Shown: positions 9,301 to 16,988 of the stretch, in pieces | Layout of the letters: every line of letters begins with the position of its first letter | How positions within the stretch are numbered: position 1 is the first letter of the stretch | NCBI RefSeq assembly: GCF_003626645.1 | Contig: NZ_RBAM01000002.1 | Coordinates: 496,001 to 560,000 of the forward strand | Source: Streptomyces klenkii | GTDB lineage: Bacteria; Actinomycetota; Actinomycetes; Streptomycetales; Streptomycetaceae | Direction of reading: 5' to 3' | DNA length: 64,000 nt | Position numbers and translations under genes: made by a program | The notes under the pieces: generated by a model | The model's database searches: none | Told to the model about the DNA's origin: nothing | The model's input: the letters and a program-made list of their open reading frames with translations, nothing else

Positions 9301-10526
9301 TGTCGCGGGCGCTGTGCCGCCTCGTCCGGCCGGGCGCGGTCCATCCGCTGTACGGCGTGCAGTTCGCGCTCCAGCGCGCCACCGCGCGGCTCACCAACAT
9401 CGTCTTCTACAACGCGCTGTTCGGCGACACCTCGGCCGTCGTGCACTACCTGCGCGCCCTCGGCTACCGGCTGAGACCCTTCGAGCAGACCGGCTCCAAC
9501 TTCGGCATGACCGTCAAGCACGAGGTCCCCACCCTCAGCCGCATCGGCACCGGGACCATGGTCTCGGACGGGCTGTCCCTGATGAACGCCGAGTTCTCCA
9601 GCAGCTCCTTCCGCGCCGTCCCGGCCGCCATCGGCCGGCGCAACTTCCTGGGCAACGACATCGCCTACCCCCCGGGCGGCAGGACCGGCGACGACTGCCT
9701 GCTGGCGACCAAGGCCATGATCCCGGTCAGCGGCCCGCTCAAGGAGGGCACCGGCCTGCTCGGCTCGCCGCCCTTCGAGATCCCGCGCTCGGTCGAACGC
9801 GACCACGGCTTCGACGCCCTCGGCACGGGGGCCGAACGCCGGCGGCGGCTCGCGGCCAAGAACCACCACAACGCCGTCACCGTCGTCCTGTTCCTGACCG
9901 TCCGATGCCTGTACGTCTTCGGCCTGGTGCTGATCGCCATGCTCCCCATGGGAAACGACCCCATGCTGCACTGGGTGGAGACGGCCACCTCCATCGTGCT
10001 CGGACTCGCCTTCACCGTCGGCTGGTTCGCGCTCGTCGAACGGGCCGTGGTGGGCCCGCACGGGCTGCAACCCCGCTTCTGCTCCATCTACGACAGGGCG
10101 TTCTGGAGACATGAGCGCTACTGGAAGGTGCCCCCCACGGCCTACCACGCGGTCTTCAACGGCACCCCCTTCAAACCGCTCCTCTGGCGGTTCCTCGGCG
10201 TCCGCATCGGCCGCCGGGTCTACGACGACGGCTGCGGCATCATCGAGCGCACCCTCACCCGGGTCGGCGACGACTGCGCCCTCAACGCGGGCAGCACCCT
10301 CCAGGCGCACTCCCTGGAGGACGGCGTCTTCAAGTCCCGCCGCATCGCCGTCGGCAACGGCTGCACCATCGGCACCAGCGCCTTCGTGCACTACGGCGTC
10401 GTCATCGACGACGCCGCCCGCATCGACGCCGACTCCTTCCTGATGAAGGGCGAACACGTACCGGCCCGCACGCACTGGCGGGGAAACCCCGCGGCGGAAC
10501 TTTCCGGCAGCGGCCGGCGCCCCTGA
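6348..10526 (+). CDS. Pls-like single-module NRPS (A-T-six TM with three C-like domains)
   Basis: The 1392-residue protein has the architecture of epsilon-poly-L-lysine synthetase (Pls, about 1300 residues). An adenylation domain spans about 55-560, with YTSGTTGRPKG near 218, YGPTEATVTA and the terminal Lys of PSGKADRSR. A thiolation domain carries LGANSLL, with the phosphopantetheine Ser near 612. Then come six membrane helices in three pairs (about 678-745, 915-995, 1175-1240). They enclose three soluble domains with hexapeptide-repeat character (788-888, 1018-1150, 1282-1387). Known relatives polymerise one amino acid iteratively without classical condensation domains. By hand alignment the A-domain pocket reads D-F-E-C-L-S-V-V-T-K; the acidic third position could suit a cationic substrate. 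The first 50 residues are an Arg/Glu-rich extension. TAAAAT (6314-6319) is a candidate -10. The product is unknown. Confidence 0.9.
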   Translation: MFMASYGERRRGEAPRRDPPREEASREEAPRSSSRPDGLLTAAADDGSARWRDGERLECLFEERCDRLRAQGREDRLAVDAGDVTLTYAQLDARANQLARFLLDHGTRPGDRIGLLLDEAVDAYVAMLGVLKAHAAYVPLDAGFPADRLSYIVSDASVRTVLSLSRLADRVAHLADGAGLLYLDRVRAEVAAQPRERLGAVAAGRPGDDLCYVIYTSGTTGRPKGVAIGHPAICNFVRVAAEVYGITGEDRVYQGMTLAFDFSVEETWVPWMAGATLVPRPAGPGLLGAELDAFLRERRVTALCCVPTLLATLDESGSALRFLLVSGESCPQDLISRWHRPGRRFLNVYGPTEATVTATWTLLDPDRPVTIGVPLPTYAVVLLDPRENAALPPGAMGEIGIAGMGLASGYLNRPDLTDRAFVPDFLGVPGNPSGRIYRTGDLGRINPRGEIEHHGRIDTQVKIRGYRVELAEIESVLLRVPGIAQAVVTRHEAAAGSAGSATTVELCAFYTTREGAAVDPDHVVAQLRERLPAYMVPAYLEPLASIPVLPSGKADRSRLPAPSGPRRLAAQRDYAAPESATEQALAGQLARVLGVEQVSVDSHFFNELGANSLLMAHFNAAVRELPDLPGVSMKDVYLHPTVRDLAAVLDRAAPDRVPHHVPEPPPAPAPPVSTPRYVLCAAMQLLVFLVYVCLGSMALDAGTAWVMQGSGWAVVYGRAVAFAAAVLGGMALVPVAAKWALVGRWTARRIPLWSTAYVRFWCVKTLVVANPLVRLSVGTPLYPLYLRALGARIGPRALILTLRVPVCTDLLTIGADSVIRKDTYLNGYRARDGAVETGEVSIGDGAFVGEHSTLDIGARLGDAAQLGHASSLHTGQSVPAGQCWHGSPAVPAPAGCQYLTVPPARCGTVRRALHCVFRLLIAVATVGAADVAVAALLESRPSLLARTVTGAAGPDTWAYYLHGLEISAGTVLCLAVLGPVLVTLVSRALCRLVRPGAVHPLYGVQFALQRATARLTNIVFYNALFGDTSAVVHYLRALGYRLRPFEQTGSNFGMTVKHEVPTLSRIGTGTMVSDGLSLMNAEFSSSSFRAVPAAIGRRNFLGNDIAYPPGGRTGDDCLLATKAMIPVSGPLKEGTGLLGSPPFEIPRSVERDHGFDALGTGAERRRRLAAKNHHNAVTVVLFLTVRCLYVFGLVLIAMLPMGNDPMLHWVETATSIVLGLAFTVGWFALVERAVVGPHGLQPRFCSIYDRAFWRHERYWKVPPTAYHAVFNGTPFKPLLWRFLGVRIGRRVYDDGCGIIERTLTRVGDDCALNAGSTLQAHSLEDGVFKSRRIAVGNGCTIGTSAFVHYGVVIDDAARIDADSFLMKGEHVPARTHWRGNPAAELSGSGRRP

Positions 10527-10545
10527 GGGCGGCGCCGCGCAGCGG

Positions 10546-11007
10546 TCACTCCGGCAGCCGCCCGGCCCGCTCCAGCCGCCACCACTGCCCGGGGCTGTCC
10601 GTGTCCTCGCCCTGCTGGACGTTGCCCCCGGGCTCCGCCGACCCGCCGGCGACCTCCAGCACGAGGCCGCTGATGTGGGCGACGAGGGTGACGGTGCCCG
10701 GGGCGTCGAGATGCTGCTCGATGAGCCATTCCTGGGCGCCGAAGTTGTTGGCCTTCCACTGCTGGACGTTGGCGCCGCTCTCCGTGCTCGCGTTCGCGAC
10801 GTCCAGCCGCTTGCCGCTGGCGGCGTTCACGAAGTGGTGCAGGCCGCTGCCCTCGTGGACCGGGCTCACGTGCCACAGCTGGGCGGCGCTGCCGTCCTCC
10901 GCGCCCTGCCGGACGTTGGCGCCGCTGCCCTTGCGGCCGCCCTCCACCTCCAGCAGCAGACCACTGCCGGCGTTGCGTACGCGGTACGTGCCTTCCATGG
11001 TCCCCAC
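10546..11007 (-). CDS. RICIN/beta-trefoil lectin-like protein without signal peptide
   Basis: A 153-residue single-domain beta-trefoil. Three similar repeats each begin with a G-L-x-L-E/D-V type strand and end in a Q-x-W-like motif (AAQLW, GAQEW, PGQWW). There is no signal peptide or catalytic domain, which is unusual because RICIN domains normally decorate secreted hydrolases. It may act inside the cell or be a stand-alone carbohydrate-binding protein. The start is uncertain: the GTG at 11007 is used, but an ATG at 10998 gives almost the same protein and neither has a clear ribosome binding site. It converges on the Pls-like gene with only 19 bases between stops. Confidence 0.8.
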   Translation of the reverse strand: MGTMEGTYRVRNAGSGLLLEVEGGRKGSGANVRQGAEDGSAAQLWHVSPVHEGSGLHHFVNAASGKRLDVANASTESGANVQQWKANNFGAQEWLIEQHLDAPGTVTLVAHISGLVLEVAGGSAEPGGNVQQGEDTDSPGQWWRLERAGRLPE

Positions 11008-11079
11008 GGTAACCGAAGTCGATCAAGCGTTCGAGATGTGATCGTGATGCGCGCCGAGTGTCCGGCGATGGGAAAGATA

Positions 11080-11109
11080 TTGAACTTTTTACCTCGGCAT
11101 GACTATATG
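11080..11109 (+). promoter_or_regulatory. Candidate sigma-70-like promoter of a lipoprotein gene
   Basis: TTGAAC (11080-11085) and TATATG (11104-11109) are separated by 18 bases in a markedly AT-richer stretch 40 bases upstream of the lipoprotein start. The layout fits a vegetative (HrdB-type) promoter. Confidence 0.6.
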
Positions 11110-11149
11110 TGGGGTCGCTTTCCGATCAATTTTCCGAGGGAACCCCTTC

Positions 11150-11938
11150 ATGCGCCGCACCACCGTCCGCCGTACCGCCGTCGCCGCCTCGGCGCTCTCC
11201 CTGGCCCTGCTCGTGAGCGCCTGCGGCTCGGACAAGTCCGAGGCGAAGGACGAGACCAAGGACAAGGCCTCGTCCAGCGCCCCGGAGAAGTCCGGCGCCG
11301 CGGGCGGTGCGGGCGCGCAGTCGAAGGAGCAGCTGACCAAGCTCCTGCTCGCCGACGGCGAGCTCGCCGACCACAAGGTCTCCGAGATCGGCGCGTCCGA
11401 CCAGGCCACCGCCAAGGCGATGACCAGCGACAAGGCCGAGTGCAAGCCGCTGTCCGACGTGATGATGCTCCAGGGCGCCGGTTCGCCCGCCGCGACGGCC
11501 GCCCGCAAGATCATGGCCAAGCCGAAGGGCCCGGCCGTGGGCGCGGACGCCTCGCCCGAGGAGAAGGTGAAGGCCGGCATGAAGGGCCTGGGCGCCCTGA
11601 TCACCAGTGACCTCCTGGCTTCGTACAGCGGCAAGGGCGCCACGGAGGCCTTCGCCGCGGTCAAGAAGGCGGGCGCCGACTGCGCCGGCGGCTTCGCCAT
11701 GGGCGTCGGCGAGGACAAGACGAAGATCAAGAAGGTCGCGCCGGCCACGTTCAGCGCGGGTGACGAGGCGGTCGCCTTCACCCTCTCCATGGAGGTCGAG
11801 GGCGGCAGCGACAACCCCACCCACCTCGTGGTCGTCCGCAAGGGCGACACGCTCGCCGGCTTCTACGCCATCAGCCTCACCGGTGCGAGCGAGCAGCCGA
11901 AGGCGATCGTCGACGCCCAGATGAAGAAGCTCGGCTGA
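11150..11938 (+). CDS. Secreted lipoprotein of unknown function
   Basis: A 262-residue protein with a typical lipoprotein signal: RRTTVRRTAVAASALSLALL then lipobox LVSAC, so Cys about 25 would be lipidated. A Lys/Glu/Ser-rich linker (residues 27-55) leads to a globular domain with two further Cys (in KAECKPL and ADCAGGF) that may form a disulfide. The ending DNPTHLVVVRKGDTLAGFYA resembles extracytoplasmic sensor-like lipoproteins of actinobacteria. The ATG at 11150 is chosen over 11099 because GAGGGAA sits at the right distance and the signal peptide starts there. It is probably monocistronic and anchored outside the membrane. No function is assigned. Confidence 0.85.
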   Translation: MRRTTVRRTAVAASALSLALLVSACGSDKSEAKDETKDKASSSAPEKSGAAGGAGAQSKEQLTKLLLADGELADHKVSEIGASDQATAKAMTSDKAECKPLSDVMMLQGAGSPAATAARKIMAKPKGPAVGADASPEEKVKAGMKGLGALITSDLLASYSGKGATEAFAAVKKAGADCAGGFAMGVGEDKTKIKKVAPATFSAGDEAVAFTLSMEVEGGSDNPTHLVVVRKGDTLAGFYAISLTGASEQPKAIVDAQMKKLG

Positions 11939-11975
11939 CGCCGGACGGACCCCGGTGCGGGAGGGGGCGGCGGTC

Positions 11976-12869
11976 TCACACCTCCTCCCGCATCAGCCGC
12001 AGATAGACCACCGAGAACAGCGCCCCCACCAGCAGCAGGAGCAGCGCGACGGCCGTCCCGTAGCCGATCAGCGACTTCTGGAACGCCTGGTCGTACATGA
12101 ACACCGGGAGCGTCTGGCTCCGGTTCCCCGGCCCGCCGCGCGTCATCGCCCAGATCAGGCCGAACACCGACAGCGTCTGCAAGGTGTTGAGCATGAGATT
12201 GGTGGCGACAGAGCGGCGGATCATGGGCAGCGTGACGTGCCACAGGCGCCGCGGCCCGCTCGCGCCGTCCACCTCCGCCGCCTCGGTGACCTCCTGCGGG
12301 ATCCCGGCGAGCGCCGCGGAGTAGACGAGCATGGAGAAGGCCGTGCCGCGCCACACGTTGGCGAAGGAGACGGCCAGGATCGGCAGGGTGAACAGCCAGT
12401 TCTGGGCGGGCAGGTGGAGCCAGTCCAGGACGGCGTTGAGCGTGCCGCGCCGGTTGAAGAACGTGTAGAGCAGGAAGCCCGCCACGATCTCCGGCAGCAC
12501 CCAGGCGGTCAGCACGACCGCGCCCGTGAGCGTCCGTACGGGCCGGGAGGCGCGCCGCATGAGGCCCGCGAGGGCCAGGCCGAGGCTGTTCTGGCCGACG
12601 ATCGACGACAGCACGGTGAAGACGAGCGTCAGCACCACCGCGTTGCGGAAGCCGTCGTCGGCGAAGGCGCGGCGGAAGTTGGCGAGGCCGACGAAGGACG
12701 CGGACGCCTGGCCGGTGAGCTGCGTGTCGGTGAAGGCGATCACCACGCAGTACGCGACCGGGCCCGCGAGGAAGAGCAGCAGGAGGGCGGTCGCGGGCGC
12801 GAGGGGCAGCAGGCGCAGGGCCTTCCCGCGGTGCGGACGCCGGCGCCGGGCCCGGTGCCGGCCGGTCAC
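11976..12869 (-). CDS. Sugar ABC transporter permease (MalF/UgpA type)
   Basis: A 297-residue inner-membrane permease with about six helices. It contains the cytoplasmic EAA loop EVTEAAEVDGASGPRRLWHV followed by TLPMIRR, which docks the ATPase. It follows the substrate-binding lipoprotein gene by 61 bases and starts at a GTG with GGAGGGG 4 bases upstream. Carbohydrate importers of this class normally need two different permeases (MalF plus MalG). No second one is present, since the next gene is on the other strand. It may act as a homodimer, or its partner and the shared ATPase (MsiK in Streptomyces) may be encoded elsewhere. Confidence 0.88.
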   Translation of the reverse strand: MTGRHRARRRRPHRGKALRLLPLAPATALLLLFLAGPVAYCVVIAFTDTQLTGQASASFVGLANFRRAFADDGFRNAVVLTLVFTVLSSIVGQNSLGLALAGLMRRASRPVRTLTGAVVLTAWVLPEIVAGFLLYTFFNRRGTLNAVLDWLHLPAQNWLFTLPILAVSFANVWRGTAFSMLVYSAALAGIPQEVTEAAEVDGASGPRRLWHVTLPMIRRSVATNLMLNTLQTLSVFGLIWAMTRGGPGNRSQTLPVFMYDQAFQKSLIGYGTAVALLLLLVGALFSVVYLRLMREEV

Positions 12870-12930
12870 GTCACCCCTCCGGCCACCGTCACGGCTACGG
12901 TCACCGCCACCGCCCCGGCCGCCGTCACCG

Positions 12931-14298
12931 TCACCGCTCCCGCGCCGTCACACCCGACCCGCCGGCCACCGACGTCAGCTCCTCGTCGTAGCGCTTCGCC
13001 GCCTGCACCACGGACGCGTCGCCCGTCGTCACCGCCTCCATCGCGTCCCTGATGGCGCTGGAGACCTGCGGGTAGAGCGGCAGCGCCGGCCGGTAGTGGG
13101 TGTACGGGACGAGCCCGGTGAAGAAGTCGACGCCCGGCATCGACGACAAGTACGTGCGCGAGGCCGCCACGTCGTCCCGTACGGCGATCTGCCCGTCGCT
13201 CACCGTCCACGTGGTGGCGTTCTCGGTCGTTTGCAGCGTCTCGATCACCTGCCACGCGAGGTCCGCCTTGCCGGACTTCGCGCTCACCGACCACGCCCAG
13301 CCGCCGGACATGCTGACCGCCCCGGGGGCCGCCCCGTTCTGCGTGGGGAAGGGCGCCCGGCCCATCACCGACGTCCACTGCGGCCAGGGCCTCGTGCCGG
13401 CCGGCTGCCAGTACTTGCCGAGCCAGGAGCCGTCGAGGTCGATCGCGAGCCTGCCCGACGGCAGCCAGTCCGTGGCGACGCGGCCGTCCACGTTGGGGTC
13501 GAGGGCGTCCGCCGGATCCGGGCCGAGCTTCTCCGCGAAGACCGTCCGCACGAACTCCAGCGCATCGCGGAACCCGCGGCTCGACGTCACCCACTTGCCC
13601 GCCGCCGGGTCGTACAGCGGGTCCTTGCCCGTCCCGTACAGCAGCATCTCGAAGCCCTGCATGGCGGCGGCCTCGCCCGGCGCCTTGCCGGTGTAGACGT
13701 TGAGGGGAATGACGCCGGGCACCTTCTTCCTGACCGTGCGGGCCGCGTCCAGGACGTCGTTCCAGGTGCGCGGGCGCCAGTCGGCGGGCAGCCCGGCCCG
13801 CGCGAAGAGCTCCTTGTTGAACCACAGGCCGCGGGTGTCGGTGCCGTCCGGCACCCCGTACGTCTTGCCGTCCTCGCCCTGCGCCGACGCCTTCGCGGCC
13901 GGCGCGAAGCGGGCCCAGTCCTTCCAGCCCGCCAGCTCGTCGTCCAGCGGCCGCAGGTAGCCCGCCTTGATGTCGGACTTGATCAGGAAGGTGTCCTCGC
14001 GGACGATGTCCGGCGCGGTCTTCGGTGACCGCATCATCTGCTGGAGTTTGGCGTAGTAGTCGGCCTGGGCGGCCTGGACCGGCACCAGTTCCAGCTTCTT
14101 GCCCTCGTGCGCGCGCTCGAACTGTCTCTTGATCCCGGCCAGGTAGTCGTCCACGATCCGGTTCTTGTTGTCGGTGTTGCGCTGGTAGGCGATCCGGACG
14201 GTGTCCGGGTCGCCGCCGCCGGAGCCCTGGCCGCAGGCGGTGAGGGAGGCCGCGGTGAGACCTGTGACGGCGAGCAGGGCGAGAAGGGTGGGGCGCAC
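12931..14298 (-). CDS. Sugar ABC transporter substrate-binding lipoprotein (family 1)
   Basis: A 455-residue extracytoplasmic solute-binding protein. After MRPTLLALLAVTGLTAASL the lipobox LTAC places the lipidated Cys near 21. The mature part has the family 1 pattern: VRIAYQRNTDNKNRI, DIVREDTFLIKSDI, TRGLWFNKELFARAGLPADW and GSWLGKYW. The GTG at 14298 is favoured because AGGAGG lies 5-10 bases upstream; the open frame extends to 14511 without such a site. It delivers a sugar or oligosaccharide to the permease downstream. It lies 137 bases after a CitB-type response regulator on the same strand, so coregulation is possible but not shown. Confidence 0.9.
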   Translation of the reverse strand: MRPTLLALLAVTGLTAASLTACGQGSGGGDPDTVRIAYQRNTDNKNRIVDDYLAGIKRQFERAHEGKKLELVPVQAAQADYYAKLQQMMRSPKTAPDIVREDTFLIKSDIKAGYLRPLDDELAGWKDWARFAPAAKASAQGEDGKTYGVPDGTDTRGLWFNKELFARAGLPADWRPRTWNDVLDAARTVRKKVPGVIPLNVYTGKAPGEAAAMQGFEMLLYGTGKDPLYDPAAGKWVTSSRGFRDALEFVRTVFAEKLGPDPADALDPNVDGRVATDWLPSGRLAIDLDGSWLGKYWQPAGTRPWPQWTSVMGRAPFPTQNGAAPGAVSMSGGWAWSVSAKSGKADLAWQVIETLQTTENATTWTVSDGQIAVRDDVAASRTYLSSMPGVDFFTGLVPYTHYRPALPLYPQVSSAIRDAMEAVTTGDASVVQAAKRYDEELTSVAGGSGVTARER

Positions 14299-14435
14299 GG
14301 GCGACCTCCTGGGGGCGGGCCTTCGCGCCGGGCGCGGCGCTTCGGCGGGATGCGCCTTCCTGAGGTCGTACGTTCCCGTTTCGCACCGGCCGTATCCCCG
14401 GCGCCCCTTCCCGGGGCCCTGTGCGCGGGCCCGCG

Positions 14436-15137
14436 TCAGGCCCTGCTCTGCCAGTGGTAGCGCAGTTCGGGGCGGCCGATCTGGCCGTAGCGGGGCGTGC
14501 GGGCCGCGCACCCCGTCGTCACCAGGTGTTCGAGGTAACGGCGGGCGGTGATCCGCGAGATGCCCACGGCGGCCGCCGCCGAACCGGACGACAGGCCTTC
14601 GTCCCCGGCGCCCCGCAGCGCCTCGGTGATCGACCCGAGGGTGGACTGGCTCAGCCCCTTGGGGAGCGCGGCCGGCTGGGGCGCGCGCAGGGCGGCGAAC
14701 GCGCGGTCCACCTCCTCCTGCCCGCTGGCCTCGCCCGCGACCGAGCGGAACTCGGCGTAGCGCGTGAGGCGGTCCCGCAGGGTGGCGAACGTGAACGGCT
14801 TCAGGACGTACTGCACGACGCCCAGCGACACCCCTTCCCGTACGACCGTCAGGTCGCGCGCCGACGTCACGGCTATGACGTCGGCGGTGTGCCCCGCGGT
14901 GCGCAGGGAGCGCAGCAGCTGCAAGCCGTGGCCGTCGGGGAGGAACAGGTCGAGCAGCAGCAGGTCCACGGGCGTGCGCTTGAGGAAGTGCGAGGCGTCG
15001 CCCAGGGAGTGCGCGATCCCGGCCACGGCGAAACCGGGCACGCGGCCGGCGTAGAGGGCGTGCGCGTCGGCGGCGACGGGGTCGTCCTCGACGACGAGGA
15101 CGCGGATGGGCCGCGGGGCGGTGTCGGGTCTGCTCAT
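14436..15137 (-). CDS. Response regulator, CitB/DcuR family
   Basis: A 233-residue two-domain regulator. The receiver domain has the acidic pair VLVVEDDP, the phosphoacceptor in LLLLDLFLPDGHGLQLL (Asp near 60), Thr/Ser in VTSARD and Lys in YVLKPF. The C-terminal helix-turn-helix of the CitB class includes AAAAVGISRITARRYLEHL. The start overlaps the kinase stop by 4 bases (ATGA), so the pair is translationally coupled. Family members respond to C4-dicarboxylates or citrate. The divergent dicarboxylate symporter gene is the obvious target. Confidence 0.92.
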   Translation of the reverse strand: MSRPDTAPRPIRVLVVEDDPVAADAHALYAGRVPGFAVAGIAHSLGDASHFLKRTPVDLLLLDLFLPDGHGLQLLRSLRTAGHTADVIAVTSARDLTVVREGVSLGVVQYVLKPFTFATLRDRLTRYAEFRSVAGEASGQEEVDRAFAALRAPQPAALPKGLSQSTLGSITEALRGAGDEGLSSGSAAAAVGISRITARRYLEHLVTTGCAARTPRYGQIGRPELRYHWQSRA

Positions 15138-16831
15138 GAGGGCGCTCCGGTCCGTACGGCGGGGGTCGGCGGCGTGTCCGCGGGGAGGGCGGCGTGCAGG
15201 GGGAGCCGTACGGTGAACTCCGCGCCGCCGCCCGGCGAGCCGGTGACGCAGACCGTACCGCCGTTGCGGCGCACCGCCTGCCGCACGAGCGCGAGACCGA
15301 GCCCGCGGCCGTGGGGCGCGCCGCCGGGCGACTTGGTCGACCAGCCGCGCCGGAACACCTCCTCCATGACCTCGGGCGCCACGCCCGCCCCGGTGTCCGC
15401 GACGCGCAGCAGCAGCTCGCTGCCGCCCGCGATCGCGCGGGTCTCCGCCCGCAGGGTGACGGTGACCTGCGCGTGCCGGACCTCCGCAGCGCTGCGGTTG
15501 GCTTCTTCGGCGGCGGCGTCCACGGCGTTGTCGACGAGGTTGCCGAGGATGGTGACGAGGTCGCGGGAGGGCAGGCGGGGCGGCAGCAGGCCGTCGTCGA
15601 CGTGCGTGTCGGGCGCGAGGACGAGCTCGACGCCGCGCTCGTTGGCCTGGGCGGCCTTGCCGAGCAGCAGGGCCGCGAGGACGGGCTCCGCGACGGCGCC
15701 GACCACCTCGTCGGTGAGGGCCTGGGCGAGTTCGAGCTCGGCGGTGACGAACTCGACGGCCTCGTCCGCGCGCCCCAGTTCGATCAGGGACACCACGGCG
15801 TGCAGCCGGTTCGCCGCCTCGTGCGCCTGGGAGCGCAGCGCCTCGGCGAAGCCGCGCACGGAGTCCAGCTCGCCGGAGAGCGCCTGGAGTTCGGTGTGGT
15901 CGCGCAAGGTGACGACGGTGCCGTGGCGCTCGCCGCCGGAGACGGGCGAGGTGTTGAGGACGACGATGCGGTCGGCGGTCGCGTGGACCTCGTCGACGCG
16001 CGGCCCGGCGGCCAGGAGAGCGTCCGTGAGGGTGGGCGGCAGGCCCAGGGCGTCGACGCGGCGGCCCATCACCTCGCCGGTGAGGCCGAGGAGTTCGCGT
16101 CCGCCGTCGTTGATGAGGGCGATACGGTGCTGCCCGTCGAGCATCAGCAGGCCCTCGCGCACGGCATGGAGCGTCGCCTCGTGGTAATCGTGCATCCGGC
16201 TGAGCTCGCCGGCGTTCATGCCGTGGGTGTGGCGGCGCAGCCGGGCGTTGAGGAGGTACGTGCCCGCGCCGCCGAGGGCGAGCGCCCCCAGGGCGACGAG
16301 CAGCAGGCCGAGCAACTGCCGGCGTATCTCGGCGCTGATCGCGTCGACGGTGATGCCCGCGCTGACGAGGGCGACGACCCGGTCGCCGTCCATGACCGGC
16401 ACGACCACGCGCACCGACGGGCCGAGCGTGCCCGTGTACGTCTCGGAGAACGTCTCGCCGCGCAGGGCCGGCCCGGTGTGGCCGAGGAAGCGCTCGCCGA
16501 TGCGGGCGGGGTCCGGGTGGGTCCAGCGGATGCCGTCCGGGTTCATGATCGTCACGAAGTCGACGCCGGTGTCGCGGCGCACGCGCTCGGCGTACGGCTG
16601 GAGGCCGGCGGCCGGGTCGGGCGAGCGGACCGCGTCCCGGACGGAGGAGGACGCGGCCACGGCGACCGCCGCCGCGGTCACCTCGTGGCGCGCGGCCTCC
16701 CCGGCCTGGCCGCGGTCGGCGACGTACGCGAAGGCGGCGCAGCCGGCCACCATGACGGTGACCAGCACGATCTGCATCGCGAAGAGCTGGCCGGCCAGGC
16801 TGCGGGGGCGGCGGATGCGGGGTCTGCGCAT
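15134..16831 (-). CDS. Sensor histidine kinase, CitA/DcuS family
   Basis: A 565-residue membrane kinase. Helix 1 (about 13-37) and helix 2 (about 175-197, LLGLLLVALGALALGGAG) bracket an extracytoplasmic sensor domain of the Cache/PDC type. A cytoplasmic PAS domain follows (HAVREGLLMLDGQHRIALIN). The phosphorylation site sits in RSQAHEAANRLHAVVSLIEL, matching the DcuS H-box. The ATPase has N-box ILGNLVDNAVDAA and G-boxes VADTGAGV and GRGLGLALV. Binding of a carboxylate outside the cell likely triggers phosphotransfer to the coupled regulator. ATG 16831 is used; an in-frame ATG at 16876 is possible, but its transcript would start inside the palindromic operator region. Confidence 0.92.
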   Translation of the reverse strand: MRRPRIRRPRSLAGQLFAMQIVLVTVMVAGCAAFAYVADRGQAGEAARHEVTAAAVAVAASSSVRDAVRSPDPAAGLQPYAERVRRDTGVDFVTIMNPDGIRWTHPDPARIGERFLGHTGPALRGETFSETYTGTLGPSVRVVVPVMDGDRVVALVSAGITVDAISAEIRRQLLGLLLVALGALALGGAGTYLLNARLRRHTHGMNAGELSRMHDYHEATLHAVREGLLMLDGQHRIALINDGGRELLGLTGEVMGRRVDALGLPPTLTDALLAAGPRVDEVHATADRIVVLNTSPVSGGERHGTVVTLRDHTELQALSGELDSVRGFAEALRSQAHEAANRLHAVVSLIELGRADEAVEFVTAELELAQALTDEVVGAVAEPVLAALLLGKAAQANERGVELVLAPDTHVDDGLLPPRLPSRDLVTILGNLVDNAVDAAAEEANRSAAEVRHAQVTVTLRAETRAIAGGSELLLRVADTGAGVAPEVMEEVFRRGWSTKSPGGAPHGRGLGLALVRQAVRRNGGTVCVTGSPGGGAEFTVRLPLHAALPADTPPTPAVRTGAPS

Positions 16832-16868
16832 GGCGGACAGTGTGCACCGGCCCGCGCCCGTGAACGTA

Positions 16869-16906
16869 ATGCACATAAGGGTGACCACGGTCACAGAGCC
16901 GTGCAT
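16869..16906. promoter_or_regulatory. Concentric palindrome with Crp-like core between kinase and symporter genes
   Basis: GTGACC-AC-GGTCAC (16881-16894) is a palindrome that fits the GTG(N)6GNCAC consensus reported for Streptomyces Crp, and also the E. coli GTGA-N6-TCAC form. It is flanked by ATGCAC (16869-16874) and GTGCAT (16901-16906), which are exactly symmetric about the same centre (16887.5). The site lies in the divergent control region of the sensor kinase and the dicarboxylate symporter, consistent with carbon-source control. Confidence 0.6.
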
Positions 16907-16988
16907 AGTCGCCGGAGCCCCACTCGCCGGAAGAGCGGGGCGCCCGGAACGTACCCGGACACATCAGGACGGGTCCGGGTGCATGGAC

